From contig JAUJOR010000023.1 of NCBI GenBank assembly GCA_030447525.1, positions 1 to 64,000 on the forward strand: a stretch of 64,000 nt of DNA, read 5' to 3'. The translations under genes and the position numbers were made by a program. The stretch's first letter is position 1. Every line of letters starts with the position of its first letter. The stretch comes from Chloroflexota bacterium (GTDB taxonomy: Bacteria; Chloroflexota; UBA11872; UBA12225). This document shows, piece after piece, positions 1 to 7,825 of the stretch. The notes under the pieces were generated by a model that did no database searches, was not told the DNA's origin, and was given only the letters and a program-made list of their open reading frames with translations.

Positions 1-472
1 GCAGGGCGAAAGATTTTCCGCGCGCGGCGAGCACACCCGTGTAGGTGCCGTCTCTACGGTCCTTCAGAACCCCAATCCGGAGGCCTGCTCCAGGCACCTC
101 ATGCGACAACAAGACGATGTCTCGCATCTGCTGCGGGAGACTAGGTTGCTCATCGAAGCTGATCGTTTGCCCCGACTGAGGAGCGCGCGAGATGAACCTG
201 CGCTTACCCGTGACCGTCCGTCCTGCCCATCCGCCGAGGACGGGCACCCATTCGTCCAACGTCCTGCCACCAACTGGCACGAAGCCACCGCCGACTCCCA
301 CCAGCAGGGTTGTCATCGCCACCGCAAATCCGGATGCAGCCGGAAGCACGCGCAGAGCAACGACCACCAGGAAACCCGTGAGTCCCAGGATGACCAGCTG
401 AGGGCCCCGCAAGCCGGCGAGAACTCCCCGGCGCTCAAGGGGACCGAATCGATAACGAGGAACATCAGCCAT
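1..472 (-). CDS. SCO6880/PrgI-like conjugation protein, N-terminal part (runs off left edge)
   Basis: About 157 codons are visible, read leftward from an ATG at 472, and the frame is still open at base 1. The protein starts MADVPRYRFGPLERRG, has two hydrophobic segments at about residues 20-57, then a GGRTLDEW motif near residue 65 and a short YTGVLAARGKSFAL stretch at the edge. This order (short basic N-terminus, two membrane segments, P-V-G-G-R-T, then a T-Y-T-G-V-L-like strand) is what I know from the SCO6880 family, membrane proteins of actinobacterial and chloroflexal type IV-like conjugation systems related to PrgI. It would sit in the inner membrane next to the VirB4-type ATPase. The family call is from recognition, and the rest of the gene and its operon lie outside the window. 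Confidence 0.6.
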   Translation of the reverse strand, partial: MADVPRYRFGPLERRGVLAGLRGPQLVILGLTGFLVVVALRVLPAASGFAVAMTTLLVGVGGGFVPVGGRTLDEWVPVLGGWAGRTVTGKRRFISRAPQSGQTISFDEQPSLPQQMRDIVLLSHEVPGAGLRIGVLKDRRDGTYTGVLAARGKSFAL

Positions 473-677
473 CAGTCTTGCCCTCGCGTTCGAGGCGGTC
501 GCGTAGTATGAGGAGCTGTTGGAGCGGAGCCCCCCCCGGCTTTTCGACCCGCCGAGGCTGGCGGCTCGACCCCCGTCGAAGTGCCGGAGGCATGGGGGTG
601 TCACTAGGCTCGTGGACGGTTCCCCGCGGCTGGGGCGGGTCGCCGAGGCATGGACCGGGCGCGGCAGACCGGCCCAT
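465..677 (-). CDS. small hypothetical protein overlapping the conjugation gene start
   Basis: A 70-codon frame ends with TGA inside the first codons of the SCO6880-like gene, so stop and start overlap by 8 bases. The last 20 residues (leucine-rich, then charged REGKTDG) look like a genuine helical C-terminus. The first 40 residues are proline/arginine-rich and look like out-of-frame GC-rich DNA, so the true start may be much nearer the end. I do not recognise a family. The overlap suggests translational coupling with the conjugation gene if it is real. Confidence 0.28.
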   Translation of the reverse strand: MGRSAAPGPCLGDPPQPRGTVHEPSDTPMPPALRRGSSRQPRRVEKPGGAPLQQLLILRDRLEREGKTDG

Positions 678-716
678 TTAGGTTGGCGGCCCGTGTTTGC
701 GCGGGGGCCCCCTACC

Positions 717-1754
717 CTAAGTCGAAGGGATCAGGGACTGCTCTTTGGCCTCGCGCTTGGCCGTGCTCTGGACCTCATCCACCACGCGCTCCACCTTCTG
801 CATGGTGTCTTGCGTGGCTTCCTGGGCGCGGCCCAGGAGACGGTCGCGGGCCTCACCGAAGAGCCGGTCTTCCTGGGGCGTTGTACCCAGCGACGCCCCC
901 AGCGTGGCGCCGAGCGCCACGGCGGCCGCGCCTACGGCCAGGGGATTTTCCTCAAGCTGCCGGCGCAAGAAGCCCTGCGCCCGGGTGGCGGTCTCTTGCA
1001 CCGACCCGGCCACCTGGCCTGCCGTGCCCTGGACCGACTCCAGTACCTGCCCGGCAGACTCCTGCACCGTGCCGGCAACCTGGCTTGCCGTGTCCTGCAC
1101 CGTGTCCACGGCATCCCCGACACGTTGCTGAGTCCGGCCGGCTACGCGGCTGGCGCTGTCCGCGACCCGTCCGGCGGTGTCCTGTGCCCGGTCAACCACC
1201 CGCCCGGCGGCGTCCTGGGCGCGCTCGGAGACCGCGCTGACGCCGCTCCCTGACGAGAGAGGGGCGGAGCTGGAGACGCGGTAGCTTCCAGACTGCTGAT
1301 AGCCCTGGTATCCCGGCCGCGAGCCAGAAGTCCCACCGGAGGCCTCGTTCGTCCGGTTCAAGTAGAGCCAGCCGAGGGACAGGCCGGCCAGCGCCGATGG
1401 GATGGGGTTTGCCTTGATCGTTGCTACCAGGGTGTGCCGCAAGCTGCCGGCGGTGTCACTCGCGTTTCGTGCCATGTTCTCCACCTTTCCGATGGTCGCC
1501 TCCCGCAGCGCCGACCGGGCTTGTCCGGTAACCTCGCCAACGGCTGCCTTGGCCTGCTGGATGGCGTGGTCTGTCACCTCCTGCACCGCCTCCTTGGCCT
1601 GCGTGATGACACGGTCGGCCACTTCCTGCGCGGTGTCTTTGGCCTGTTCTGTGAGCGCCTCGGGGTCGAGCTTGCCCTGGATGGCGTCGATCGTCTCGCT
1701 CATCTCCGCCCGGGTCTGCTCAATCTCGTCCCGCGCGGCGGTCGTCTCCCCCAT
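717..1754 (-). CDS. DUF3618 domain protein with long amphipathic repeat region
   Basis: A 345-residue protein. The start at 1754 is chosen because AAGGAAGAG lies directly upstream; a longer frame to 1883 would run into the preceding gene. The N-terminus (EIEQTRAEMSETIDAIQGKL, about residues 9-28) is the DUF3618 signature. It is followed by heptad-like A/Q/V-rich helices (AKDTAQEVADRV type) reminiscent of LEA or apolipoprotein-like stress proteins, a possible membrane or amphipathic segment (NPIPSALAGLSLGWLYL, about 116-132), and a second repeat block of about 11-residue units such as AQDTAGRVADSA. It probably works at the inner face of the membrane. It is the last of a three-gene minus-strand set with the holin-family and low-complexity proteins, the arrangement seen for YqjD/YqjE-type envelope genes. 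Exact function unknown. Confidence 0.75.
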   Translation of the reverse strand: MGETTAARDEIEQTRAEMSETIDAIQGKLDPEALTEQAKDTAQEVADRVITQAKEAVQEVTDHAIQQAKAAVGEVTGQARSALREATIGKVENMARNASDTAGSLRHTLVATIKANPIPSALAGLSLGWLYLNRTNEASGGTSGSRPGYQGYQQSGSYRVSSSAPLSSGSGVSAVSERAQDAAGRVVDRAQDTAGRVADSASRVAGRTQQRVGDAVDTVQDTASQVAGTVQESAGQVLESVQGTAGQVAGSVQETATRAQGFLRRQLEENPLAVGAAAVALGATLGASLGTTPQEDRLFGEARDRLLGRAQEATQDTMQKVERVVDEVQSTAKREAKEQSLIPST

Positions 1755-1858
1755 CTCTTCCTTGTCCGGCGGGGCTGACCCCCCGGAGGACCTGATGGGC
1801 GTCGACGTGTCCAACACGCGTCGGACCTCGACGCGTCCCGCGTCAGGCGCCGGGCGTC

Positions 1859-2257
1859 CTACTTGACCTGCTCTTTCGCCCACTGCGCATCCTCCTTTAG
1901 CGTCTCTACGGTCTGCCGGGGCGCGAGCTCCTCGCGCTTCAGGGCGGTGAGCCCCCGTTGCACGAGGGCATAGCCAGCGGCGGCGACGATGAGCCCGACG
2001 ATCAAGGCTGCCAGCCAGGCGTCGAGTCCAGCCGCCACGAGGCCGAGGACTGCAGCGGCGAGAAGCGCGAGAATGCCCGCGTAGGCGACCAGTCCCCCGA
2101 CGGCCAGGAAGCCGATATCGCGCCCCGCCCGAGACGCCTTGTGGGTCATCTCGGTCTTGGCGAGCTCAACCTCCTGACGGACGAGAGTCCCCGTTTCCCG
2201 CGCCAGCTCCGCGAAGAGCTCGCCGAGCGAGCGCTCGTCTCTGGGCGCCTGCATCAC
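1859..2257 (-). CDS. phage holin family / DUF1469 (YqjE-like) membrane protein
   Basis: A 132-residue protein, typical length for this family. The N-terminal 45 residues form a charged helix (LGELFAELARETGTLVRQEV) that in the family precedes the membrane. Two transmembrane helices follow at about residues 51-72 and 79-100 (FLAVGGLVAYAGILALLAAA and WLAALIVGLIVAAAGYALV). The C-terminus is charged (LKREELAPRQTVETLKEDA). These are Actinobacterial Holin-X/DUF1469 features; despite the name, such proteins are usually cellular envelope proteins, not lysis proteins. Its start overlaps the stop of the upstream gene by 4 bases, so the two are translationally coupled. Confidence 0.8.
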   Translation of the reverse strand: MMQAPRDERSLGELFAELARETGTLVRQEVELAKTEMTHKASRAGRDIGFLAVGGLVAYAGILALLAAAVLGLVAAGLDAWLAALIVGLIVAAAGYALVQRGLTALKREELAPRQTVETLKEDAQWAKEQVK

Positions 2258-3258
2258 GCGCCCCCTGCTCCCGGCCTCGCCGGGGGATTGGATCCGGATG
2301 GCCTAGGTACCCCAGGCGTACCCGCCCCGGGGGTGCCTGCACCTGGGGCTCCTGGGGTGCCCGGCGCCCAGGCCGGCCCTGTCCACGACGGCCCGCCGGG
2401 GGTGCCCCCAGCGGGGGTGCCAGGAGCTCCAGGGGTCGTGGATGTGGACGAGGTGGACGTAGAGGGAGCGCCGGCCGGAGGGGTTGCCGGCTGACTGGGC
2501 AGCGGGCGGCCGACGCCAGGGGCGGGTGGCAAGGGGCCCCCAGGTACCCGCTGGGCGTCGCCCGGGGCCGAACCGACTACCGGGCGCTGGCCCCCAATGG
2601 GGGGCCCAATGGGGGCAGGCGTCGTCGGAGTTGGAGGCGCGGGGGCGCGGGGCGCCGGGGCAGGGAGCGTCGACATTGCCCCGCTGGGGGCCGGTGGGGC
2701 CGGTGGGGCCGAGCCGACCGGGCTGGACATGGCGCGCAGGGCGTGCTCACGGCGCGCCGCGCGTTCGGCAGAGCTCATCAGGAACCGGCTGCCCAGCGCC
2801 CCCAACGTGATCGCCGCGCCGAGGAAGACCGCGGGCTGGCGGCGTGCCAACTCCCCAACCTCATCCAACAGATCCGGGATGTCCTTCGTGCGCAAGTAGC
2901 TGGAGAGGCGCTCGACCTGCTGGGCCAGCACATCGGCGTAGCGCCCCGCCGTTTCCTGATCCTGGTTACGGAGCTCCTGGCCCGTCTGCCGGATGGCCTG
3001 ACCCACCGCCCCCAGACCGCCAACGGCGCGCTCTTTCTGGTTCGCGAGCACGGAAGTGGCTTGCTGCTTGGCTTGGTCGGCCACCCGTCCCGCCGTCTGC
3101 TGGGTCTTGTCGACCACCTGGCTCGCGGCGCCTTGCGCCTGGTCGGAGAGCCCCGGCGCTGACCCGCCGGAGGTCCCGCCACTGCCCTGTCCCGGCGCCG
3201 TCGGAGGAACGCTCCGAGGGGGTGTGGTCGAGCCGCCAACGTTAGGCTGCTGCGTCAT
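2254..3258 (-). CDS. membrane-associated protein with proline/glycine-rich C-terminal tail
   Basis: A 334-residue protein starting MTQQPNVGG with a good AAAGGAAAG ribosome site 6 bases upstream. Residues 1-35 are Gly/Ser/Pro-rich. Residues 36-125 are helical with repeated QxVVDKTQQTAGRVADQAKQ motifs resembling the repeats in the DUF3618 neighbour. A conserved-looking block (DIPDLLDEVGELARRQPAVF) is followed by one short membrane helix at about 146-160 (AVFLGAAITLGALGSRFL). The last 150 residues are an extreme Pro/Ala/Gly/Thr tail, probably disordered and perhaps in the cell wall. The repeat-plus-single-helix architecture matches chloroflexal and actinobacterial proteins encoded next to DUF1469 holin-like genes. 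First gene of the trio. Molecular function unknown. Confidence 0.7.
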   Translation of the reverse strand: MTQQPNVGGSTTPPRSVPPTAPGQGSGGTSGGSAPGLSDQAQGAASQVVDKTQQTAGRVADQAKQQATSVLANQKERAVGGLGAVGQAIRQTGQELRNQDQETAGRYADVLAQQVERLSSYLRTKDIPDLLDEVGELARRQPAVFLGAAITLGALGSRFLMSSAERAARREHALRAMSSPVGSAPPAPPAPSGAMSTLPAPAPRAPAPPTPTTPAPIGPPIGGQRPVVGSAPGDAQRVPGGPLPPAPGVGRPLPSQPATPPAGAPSTSTSSTSTTPGAPGTPAGGTPGGPSWTGPAWAPGTPGAPGAGTPGAGTPGVPRPSGSNPPARPGAGGA

Positions 3259-3732
3259 GAGTGCTTTCCTTTCGTACCGTATCGTAGTTCGCGGGCGAAC
3301 AGAGTGTTCATGACCCGTATTCGTTATCTTCGCCCTACAGCGACCCTGTCAGCGCCCGGTCTCAAGCCGTGGCGGATCTCCCCATCTCACCACCGCTCCA
3401 AACGCCCGTGCCGACGGCGCCCCACGAAGCCAGCACGATCAAGGCAATTCCTGTGCCGCTCCATCCGGCTGTTCGGGGGCGAAACCACCCCTTGGCGGGG
3501 ACAACCGACCGCTGGCGAAGGGCTCAGCAGGTGCGCTCGGAGCGTCTTACAGGTCGCTGCCTTGATGGCTACACCGATGGCTACACCTGGCCCAGAAGGC
3601 AGCCGCACCCAGCGGTGGAGTGGTCTACGCTGCGCCAGGTAGTCAGCCCCGCCGCGCCCCGGCCTGGTACTTGCTTTAGCGAGTGTGGGGCGTACGCCAA
3701 GGCGGGCGCAAAGGTGGTGGGAGGACAAGGGG
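3259..3732. other. intergenic region between divergent genes, no supported gene
   Basis: The leftward envelope trio and the rightward lipid kinase diverge here. Visible structure is a perfect palindrome GTTCGCGGGCGAAC (3287-3300) about 30 bases upstream of the trio's start, a possible operator, and a tandem duplication of GATGGCTACACC at 3564-3575 and 3576-3587. Open frames crossing the region have skewed, non-protein-like composition. Both promoters should lie here but I cannot fix their boxes with confidence. Confidence 0.4.
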
Positions 3733-5190
3733 ATGGCACGCAAGGGGCGGCGGGGGCAGGGCGGCACGGGCGGGGACAGTGTGGCTGGGGGTGGCGCCGG
3801 GAGCAGAAGCGACGCGCTGGCCCGCGCCACGGCGCGGGTCTCCCGCCTGGTGGCGCGCGTTGAACGCGACGAGGAATGGCGTGCCGGTCAGCTCGCCCCT
3901 ATCCCGGAGGCGCAGGACAGCACGGCCATCCGGCCCCCAGGTCAGGATGGCCGTGCCACGGCCGGGCGAGGGGACGTGCCGGCGGGGAGGAGCGGCCCCC
4001 CGCGCCGGCGGGCCATGCTGATCATCAATACCAAGTCCGGGCCGAACAACGATTCCATCGTGCACGTGCGCCGGCTGGTCGACCTCCTGGCTGGGCACGG
4101 CATCGACGTGGACGTGCGGGTCAAGCTGCGCAAGCGGCAGGCGCGCGAGGAGGCGCAGCGCGCCGCTCGGGCCGGCGTCCCGCTGGTGGTGGCGGCCGGG
4201 GGCGATGGGACGATCGAGGCCGTAGCGGCCGGGCTGGTGGGGACACAGACGGTGTTGGGGATCATCCCCCTGGGGACGTACAACAACGTCGCCGGCTGCC
4301 TGGGACTGCCTTTTGACGCGGCCGAGGCCTGCGCCCTGGTCGGCGCCGGAACCGTACGCCGCGTGGATGTCGGCCGGGTGTATGCCAGGGGGCGCAAGGG
4401 GCCGCGGATCTTCCTGGAGATGGCCGCCGCCGGGGTGACCGCCGCCCTGATGCCCGCAGGGCAGGAGGCCAAGAAGGGGGCCTGGGATACCGCTGCCCAA
4501 TCTCTGCCGGCGGCGGTGGGGATGAGCCCCACCCCGGCCCGGCTGCTCCTGGACGGCGATAAGGTGGAGCGCCGAGCCAGCACCATGCTGGTGGAGGTGG
4601 CCAACGCCCCGCGGATGGGCCCGGGGCTGACGGTCGCGCCTCACGCCCGCATGGACGACGGCCTGCTGGACGTGGCCATCTACCGGGACTTTACCCAGGC
4701 CAGCCTGGCCGCCCGTATGCTGGCCCTCAGGGCCGGGGCCAGTGGCGAAGACGAGCGCATCGACCGCGCCCGCGTCCAGCGCCTGGAGTTGCGCACCGAG
4801 ACGCCCCTGCCGGTGGTGGCGGACTCCAAGGTGGTGGGGACGACCCCGGCGCGGTTCGAGGTGCTGCCCGGGGCGCTACGCGTCGTCGTGGGGAACGGGC
4901 CAGGCCTCGTCTACCCCGTAGGTGAGGCCCTCCTCCACGCCGCGGTGGCCCAGGCGCACGTCCCTGGCCCGGCGCCGGACGCGGGGACCGTCCCTCCCGA
5001 GGAGATCGTACCGGCGACGGGTGGAAACGGGCTGGCGGGGGCCGCCGTCGCCGCCATCGCCCCGGTCGTTGGGCGGGCGCTGACGGGGGTGGTCTGGGCC
5101 CGCGCGCTGGCCCTCCCGGCCGCGCTCCTCGCCGCCGGCGCGGTGTCCTTTCCCCTGATACGCACCCTGGCCCGTGGCCGGCGACCCTGA
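3733..5190 (+). CDS. YegS/DgkB-like diacylglycerol (lipid) kinase family protein
   Basis: A 485-residue protein from ATG 3733, preferred over GTG 3685 because GGGAGG lies 8 bases upstream. A low-complexity N-terminus (1-94) is followed by the DAGK catalytic domain from MLIINTKSGPNN (about 95-106). The ATP-binding GGDGT motif is near residue 155 (VVAAGGDGTIEAVAAGL), then IPLGTYNNVAGCLGLP. The second all-beta part follows, with TVAPHARMDDGLLDVAIY. This fold phosphorylates diacylglycerol or related lipids at the cytoplasmic membrane face. The last 55 residues (LAGAAVAAIAPVVGRALTGV, then an Ala/Leu-rich segment to RGRRP) add a hydrophobic tail probably serving as membrane anchor. About 150 residues longer than typical YegS proteins. 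Specific substrate not predictable. Confidence 0.85.
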   Translation: MARKGRRGQGGTGGDSVAGGGAGSRSDALARATARVSRLVARVERDEEWRAGQLAPIPEAQDSTAIRPPGQDGRATAGRGDVPAGRSGPPRRRAMLIINTKSGPNNDSIVHVRRLVDLLAGHGIDVDVRVKLRKRQAREEAQRAARAGVPLVVAAGGDGTIEAVAAGLVGTQTVLGIIPLGTYNNVAGCLGLPFDAAEACALVGAGTVRRVDVGRVYARGRKGPRIFLEMAAAGVTAALMPAGQEAKKGAWDTAAQSLPAAVGMSPTPARLLLDGDKVERRASTMLVEVANAPRMGPGLTVAPHARMDDGLLDVAIYRDFTQASLAARMLALRAGASGEDERIDRARVQRLELRTETPLPVVADSKVVGTTPARFEVLPGALRVVVGNGPGLVYPVGEALLHAAVAQAHVPGPAPDAGTVPPEEIVPATGGNGLAGAAVAAIAPVVGRALTGVVWARALALPAALLAAGAVSFPLIRTLARGRRP

Positions 5191-5429
5191 CATGTGGCGT
5201 GCGCCCGCGCCGACTGCGGGGGGCTGCATCCGTTGGGAAGGGCGTGAGCGCCCTGGGCGCCGAAAGGGCCGGGTGGCTCGCGGCGCCAGCGATAGAGGGA
5301 CGTACGCCTCCACGTGGCCATGCTGCTGCCCTCCAGCGGGTCAAACCGCAAGTACATGGTGTCCTCTCACCAGGTCAGATCATCCGCCAGTCAGATGCAG
5401 CGTGACCCAGTAGGGGAGGTGACCGGGCG

Positions 5430-6506
5430 ATGATCGAGGGGATCGAAGCGGCCTACTACCGCCTGCCGTTGCCGCTATCCGGCGACGCCGGCCACGGCCA
5501 GATTGACGCTGAAGAGCTGGTGACGGTGGCGTTGCGCGCCGATGGGCTGGTCGGTCACGGCTATGCCTATACCATCGGGCGCGGCGGGCGGGCCGTGCTG
5601 GCCTTGATCGAGCACGACCTGGCGCCCCTGCTTGTGGGGCAGGACGCCGCAGACGTCGAGGCCCTGTGGGAGACGATGTGGCGCCGGCTGCTCTTCGTTG
5701 GGCGCGGCGGGCTAGCCAGCTTCGCGATTGCCGCCGTGGACATCGCCCTGTGGGACGTGCGCGGGCTGCGGCAGGGCCAGCCCCTCTACGCCCTCCTGGG
5801 GGGCAGCCCGCGCCTCATCCCCGCCTACGGGAGCGGCGTCGACCTACCAAAGCCCCTGCCGGAGCTGCTGGGGCAGGTGGAAGGCTTTCTCCGGCGCGGT
5901 TTCCCGGGGGTGAAGGTCAAGGTGGGCCGGCCGGACGCGGCCGAGGACGAGGCACGGGTGGGCGCCGTCCGCCGGCTGATCGGCGATCGGGTGGATCTCA
6001 TGGTAGACGCCAACATGGCCTGGACGGTGGACCAAGCCCTGGAGCGTGGCCGGCGTCTGGAGGGCGCTGGCCTTTACTGGCTGGAGGAGCCCACCGCCCC
6101 CGAGGATGTCGCCGGCCACGCCCGCCTGGCGACGACGCTATCCTTGCCGATCGCCGTGGGCGAGAGCCTGCACGCCCCGTCCGAGTTCCGGCGCTACGTG
6201 GAGGAGGGCGCCGTCGACATCGTGCAGATCGACCCCATCACCAACGGGGGCATCACTGCCTCACTGCAGGCCCTGGCGCTGGCCGACGCCGCCGGGCTCC
6301 CCACCAGCAGCCACTACGCCGACGAGCTCAGCGCCCATCTGCTGTGCGCCAGCCGCCGGCCGGTGTATCTGGAGAAGCACGCCTTTGCCCTCGATCCATA
6401 CCTGGAGGCCCCGCAGGAGGTAGTGGATGGCCACGTCCGCCCCACGCAGACCCCGGGTACGGGGCTGCGCTTCGCCGCCCGCGCGCTGGCTCCCTACCGA
6501 GGCTAA
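5430..6506 (+). CDS. mandelate racemase/muconate lactonizing enzyme family protein
   Basis: A 358-residue enolase-superfamily enzyme preceded by a strong AGGGGAGGTGA ribosome site. The N-terminal capping domain occupies about 1-125. The barrel has the general-base motif K162-V-K164 (VKVKVG). The magnesium ligands are D193 (MVDANMAW), E219 in WLEEPTAP and E245 in VGES. A histidine/aspartate pair around SSHYADELSAHL supplies the opposite side of the site. These enzymes abstract the proton alpha to a carboxylate, and most relatives in this context are sugar-acid dehydratases or racemases. The SDR 145 bases downstream fits an acid-sugar or dehydrated-sugar pathway. The substrate cannot be named from sequence alone. 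Confidence 0.88.
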   Translation: MIEGIEAAYYRLPLPLSGDAGHGQIDAEELVTVALRADGLVGHGYAYTIGRGGRAVLALIEHDLAPLLVGQDAADVEALWETMWRRLLFVGRGGLASFAIAAVDIALWDVRGLRQGQPLYALLGGSPRLIPAYGSGVDLPKPLPELLGQVEGFLRRGFPGVKVKVGRPDAAEDEARVGAVRRLIGDRVDLMVDANMAWTVDQALERGRRLEGAGLYWLEEPTAPEDVAGHARLATTLSLPIAVGESLHAPSEFRRYVEEGAVDIVQIDPITNGGITASLQALALADAAGLPTSSHYADELSAHLLCASRRPVYLEKHAFALDPYLEAPQEVVDGHVRPTQTPGTGLRFAARALAPYRG

Positions 6507-6651
6507 CGCCGGTGATGCCCTCGCCGATCTGGCGGGCCCAGGAGCGCCCGGTGCTGCTCCTGGGCCCAGGCACCGGCCCGCGGCGCGTGGGGCGCGTGGG
6601 TGGTATCAACCTGCTGCGAGGCTATCTCGGACTGTTGGAGAGGGGCAGGCC

Positions 6652-7431
6652 ATGAACCTGGACGGGAAGGTGGCGATCGTGACCGGTGGGGCGCAGGGCA
6701 TGGGCCGGGCGATCGCCTGGCGGCTGGCGCAGGAAGGCGCCGACGTGGTGGTTGCCGACCTGCGCCAGGAAGGGGCGCAGCAGGTGGTGGAGGAGATCGT
6801 GGGCGCCGGCGGCCGGGGGCTGGCCGTGGCGGTGGACGTGCGTCGCCAGGAGCAGGTGCAGGCAATGGTTGACGCCGCCACCGGCCGATTCGGGGGACTG
6901 GACGTCCTGGTCAACAACGCCGGGGTGGGCAAGATCATCCCCTTCCTGGAGACGACCGAGCAAGACTGGGACTTCATGTTCGACGTGAACTGTAAGGGGC
7001 TGCTGTGGTGCAGCCAGGCGGCGTCGCGGGTGATGATCGCCCAGGGTCGTGGGGGCCGGATCATCAACCTGGCCTCCCAGGCCGGGCGGCGCGGCGAGGC
7101 CCTCGTCCTGGCGTACTGCGCCAGCAAAGCGGCCGTGATCAGCATGACGCAATCCATGGCCCTGGCCCTGGCCGAGCACCAGATCACCGTGAACGCCATT
7201 GCCCCCGGCATCGTCGACACCCCGTTCTGGGTCGAAGTAGACAAGCAGTTCGCCCGGCTGCTGAACGTACCGGAGGGCGAGCCGAAACGGCGCTTTACGG
7301 CCACCATCCCGCTGGGGCGCATCGAGCAGCCGGAGGACGTGGCCGGCGTGGCCGCCTTTCTTGCCTCGGCCGACGCCGGCTACATCACCCAGCAATGCCT
7401 CAACGTGGACGGCGGCTCCTGGCCCAGTTGA
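6652..7431 (+). CDS. SDR family NAD(P)-dependent oxidoreductase
   Basis: A 259-residue classical short-chain dehydrogenase starting at ATG 6652. The nucleotide-binding TGGAQGMG is at residues 11-18, NNAG at 88-91, catalytic S142 in INLASQAG, and Y155 and K159 in the YCASK active site. ADLR at about residues 35-38 after the second strand, with an acidic residue, suggests NAD(H) over NADPH. The C-terminus (ITQQCLNVDGGSWPS) is typical of sorbitol/glucose/3-oxoacyl-type members. It probably works on the product of the upstream enolase-superfamily enzyme, and the two are likely one transcript. Sequence similarity inside this family does not fix the substrate. Confidence 0.88.
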   Translation: MNLDGKVAIVTGGAQGMGRAIAWRLAQEGADVVVADLRQEGAQQVVEEIVGAGGRGLAVAVDVRRQEQVQAMVDAATGRFGGLDVLVNNAGVGKIIPFLETTEQDWDFMFDVNCKGLLWCSQAASRVMIAQGRGGRIINLASQAGRRGEALVLAYCASKAAVISMTQSMALALAEHQITVNAIAPGIVDTPFWVEVDKQFARLLNVPEGEPKRRFTATIPLGRIEQPEDVAGVAAFLASADAGYITQQCLNVDGGSWPS

Positions 7432-7472
7432 CCCGGGCGGTCGGCCCACGGGGCCGGCTCCCCGCGTGCCCT

Positions 7473-7512
7473 GATGGCACCGGGTGGCAGCCGATGGCAC
7501 CGGGTGGCAGCC
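7473..7512 (+). repeat. 20-bp tandem duplication
   Basis: GATGGCACCGGGTGGCAGCC occurs at 7473-7492 and again directly after at 7493-7512, followed by a partial third unit (GGTGGCAC). It lies just after the SDR stop. It is one of several short tandem duplications in spacers of this window. Confidence 0.85.
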
Positions 7513-7607
7513 GGTGGCACGAAGATTGCCAACCTCCAGCGTCTTGGCTTCTCCCTCTGGCGCTGTGCCAGGGGCCATCGCAGACGTGCTGCAGGGATGA
7601 TGGGCCC

Positions 7608-7685
7608 TAGTACCTCGCCACCGTGATATTGCCGGGTGCCTCTGTCAGGGGGATACCCCGCAAAAGCACCGTGGCCGGGTCCTAG
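7608..7685 (+). repeat. 78-bp dispersed repeat, copy 1
   Basis: This stretch matches 45119-45196 at 69 of 78 positions with no gaps and in the same orientation. Its core GTCAGGGGGATACCCC contains a small hairpin (GGGG-ATA-CCCC). Two internal near-direct repeats begin CACCGTG and lead into GCCGGGT. Each end carries CTAG (CCTAGTA at the left, TCCTAG at the right). It sits upstream of the GH1-RmlD gene. Whether it is a mobile miniature element or a structured RNA/operator is open. Confidence 0.8.
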
Positions 7686-7825
7686 AGATGAAGCCGAGGG
7701 GCTCTGGCACCCTGTCTGAGCCATACCAATCCCGTCGCGCCCGGCGAATCAGCAGGGCCGCGTCTCTCGTAGCCCGTCTACCCGGGAGAGCCATCAACCC
7801 GGGAGAAACAGGAGAACCCCTGATC

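Noticed and set aside
1859..2257. Prophage lysis holin
   Set aside because: The family name is misleading; there is no endolysin or phage gene nearby and the neighbours are envelope proteins.
3287..3300. LexA (SOS) box
   Set aside because: GTTCGCGGGCGAAC has its half-sites in the opposite order to the GAAC-N4-GTTC box.
3676..4644. Long minus-strand open frame opposite the lipid kinase
   Set aside because: Composition is His/Pro/Arg-rich as expected for the reverse of a GC-rich gene, and the plus strand carries the intact GGDGT kinase.
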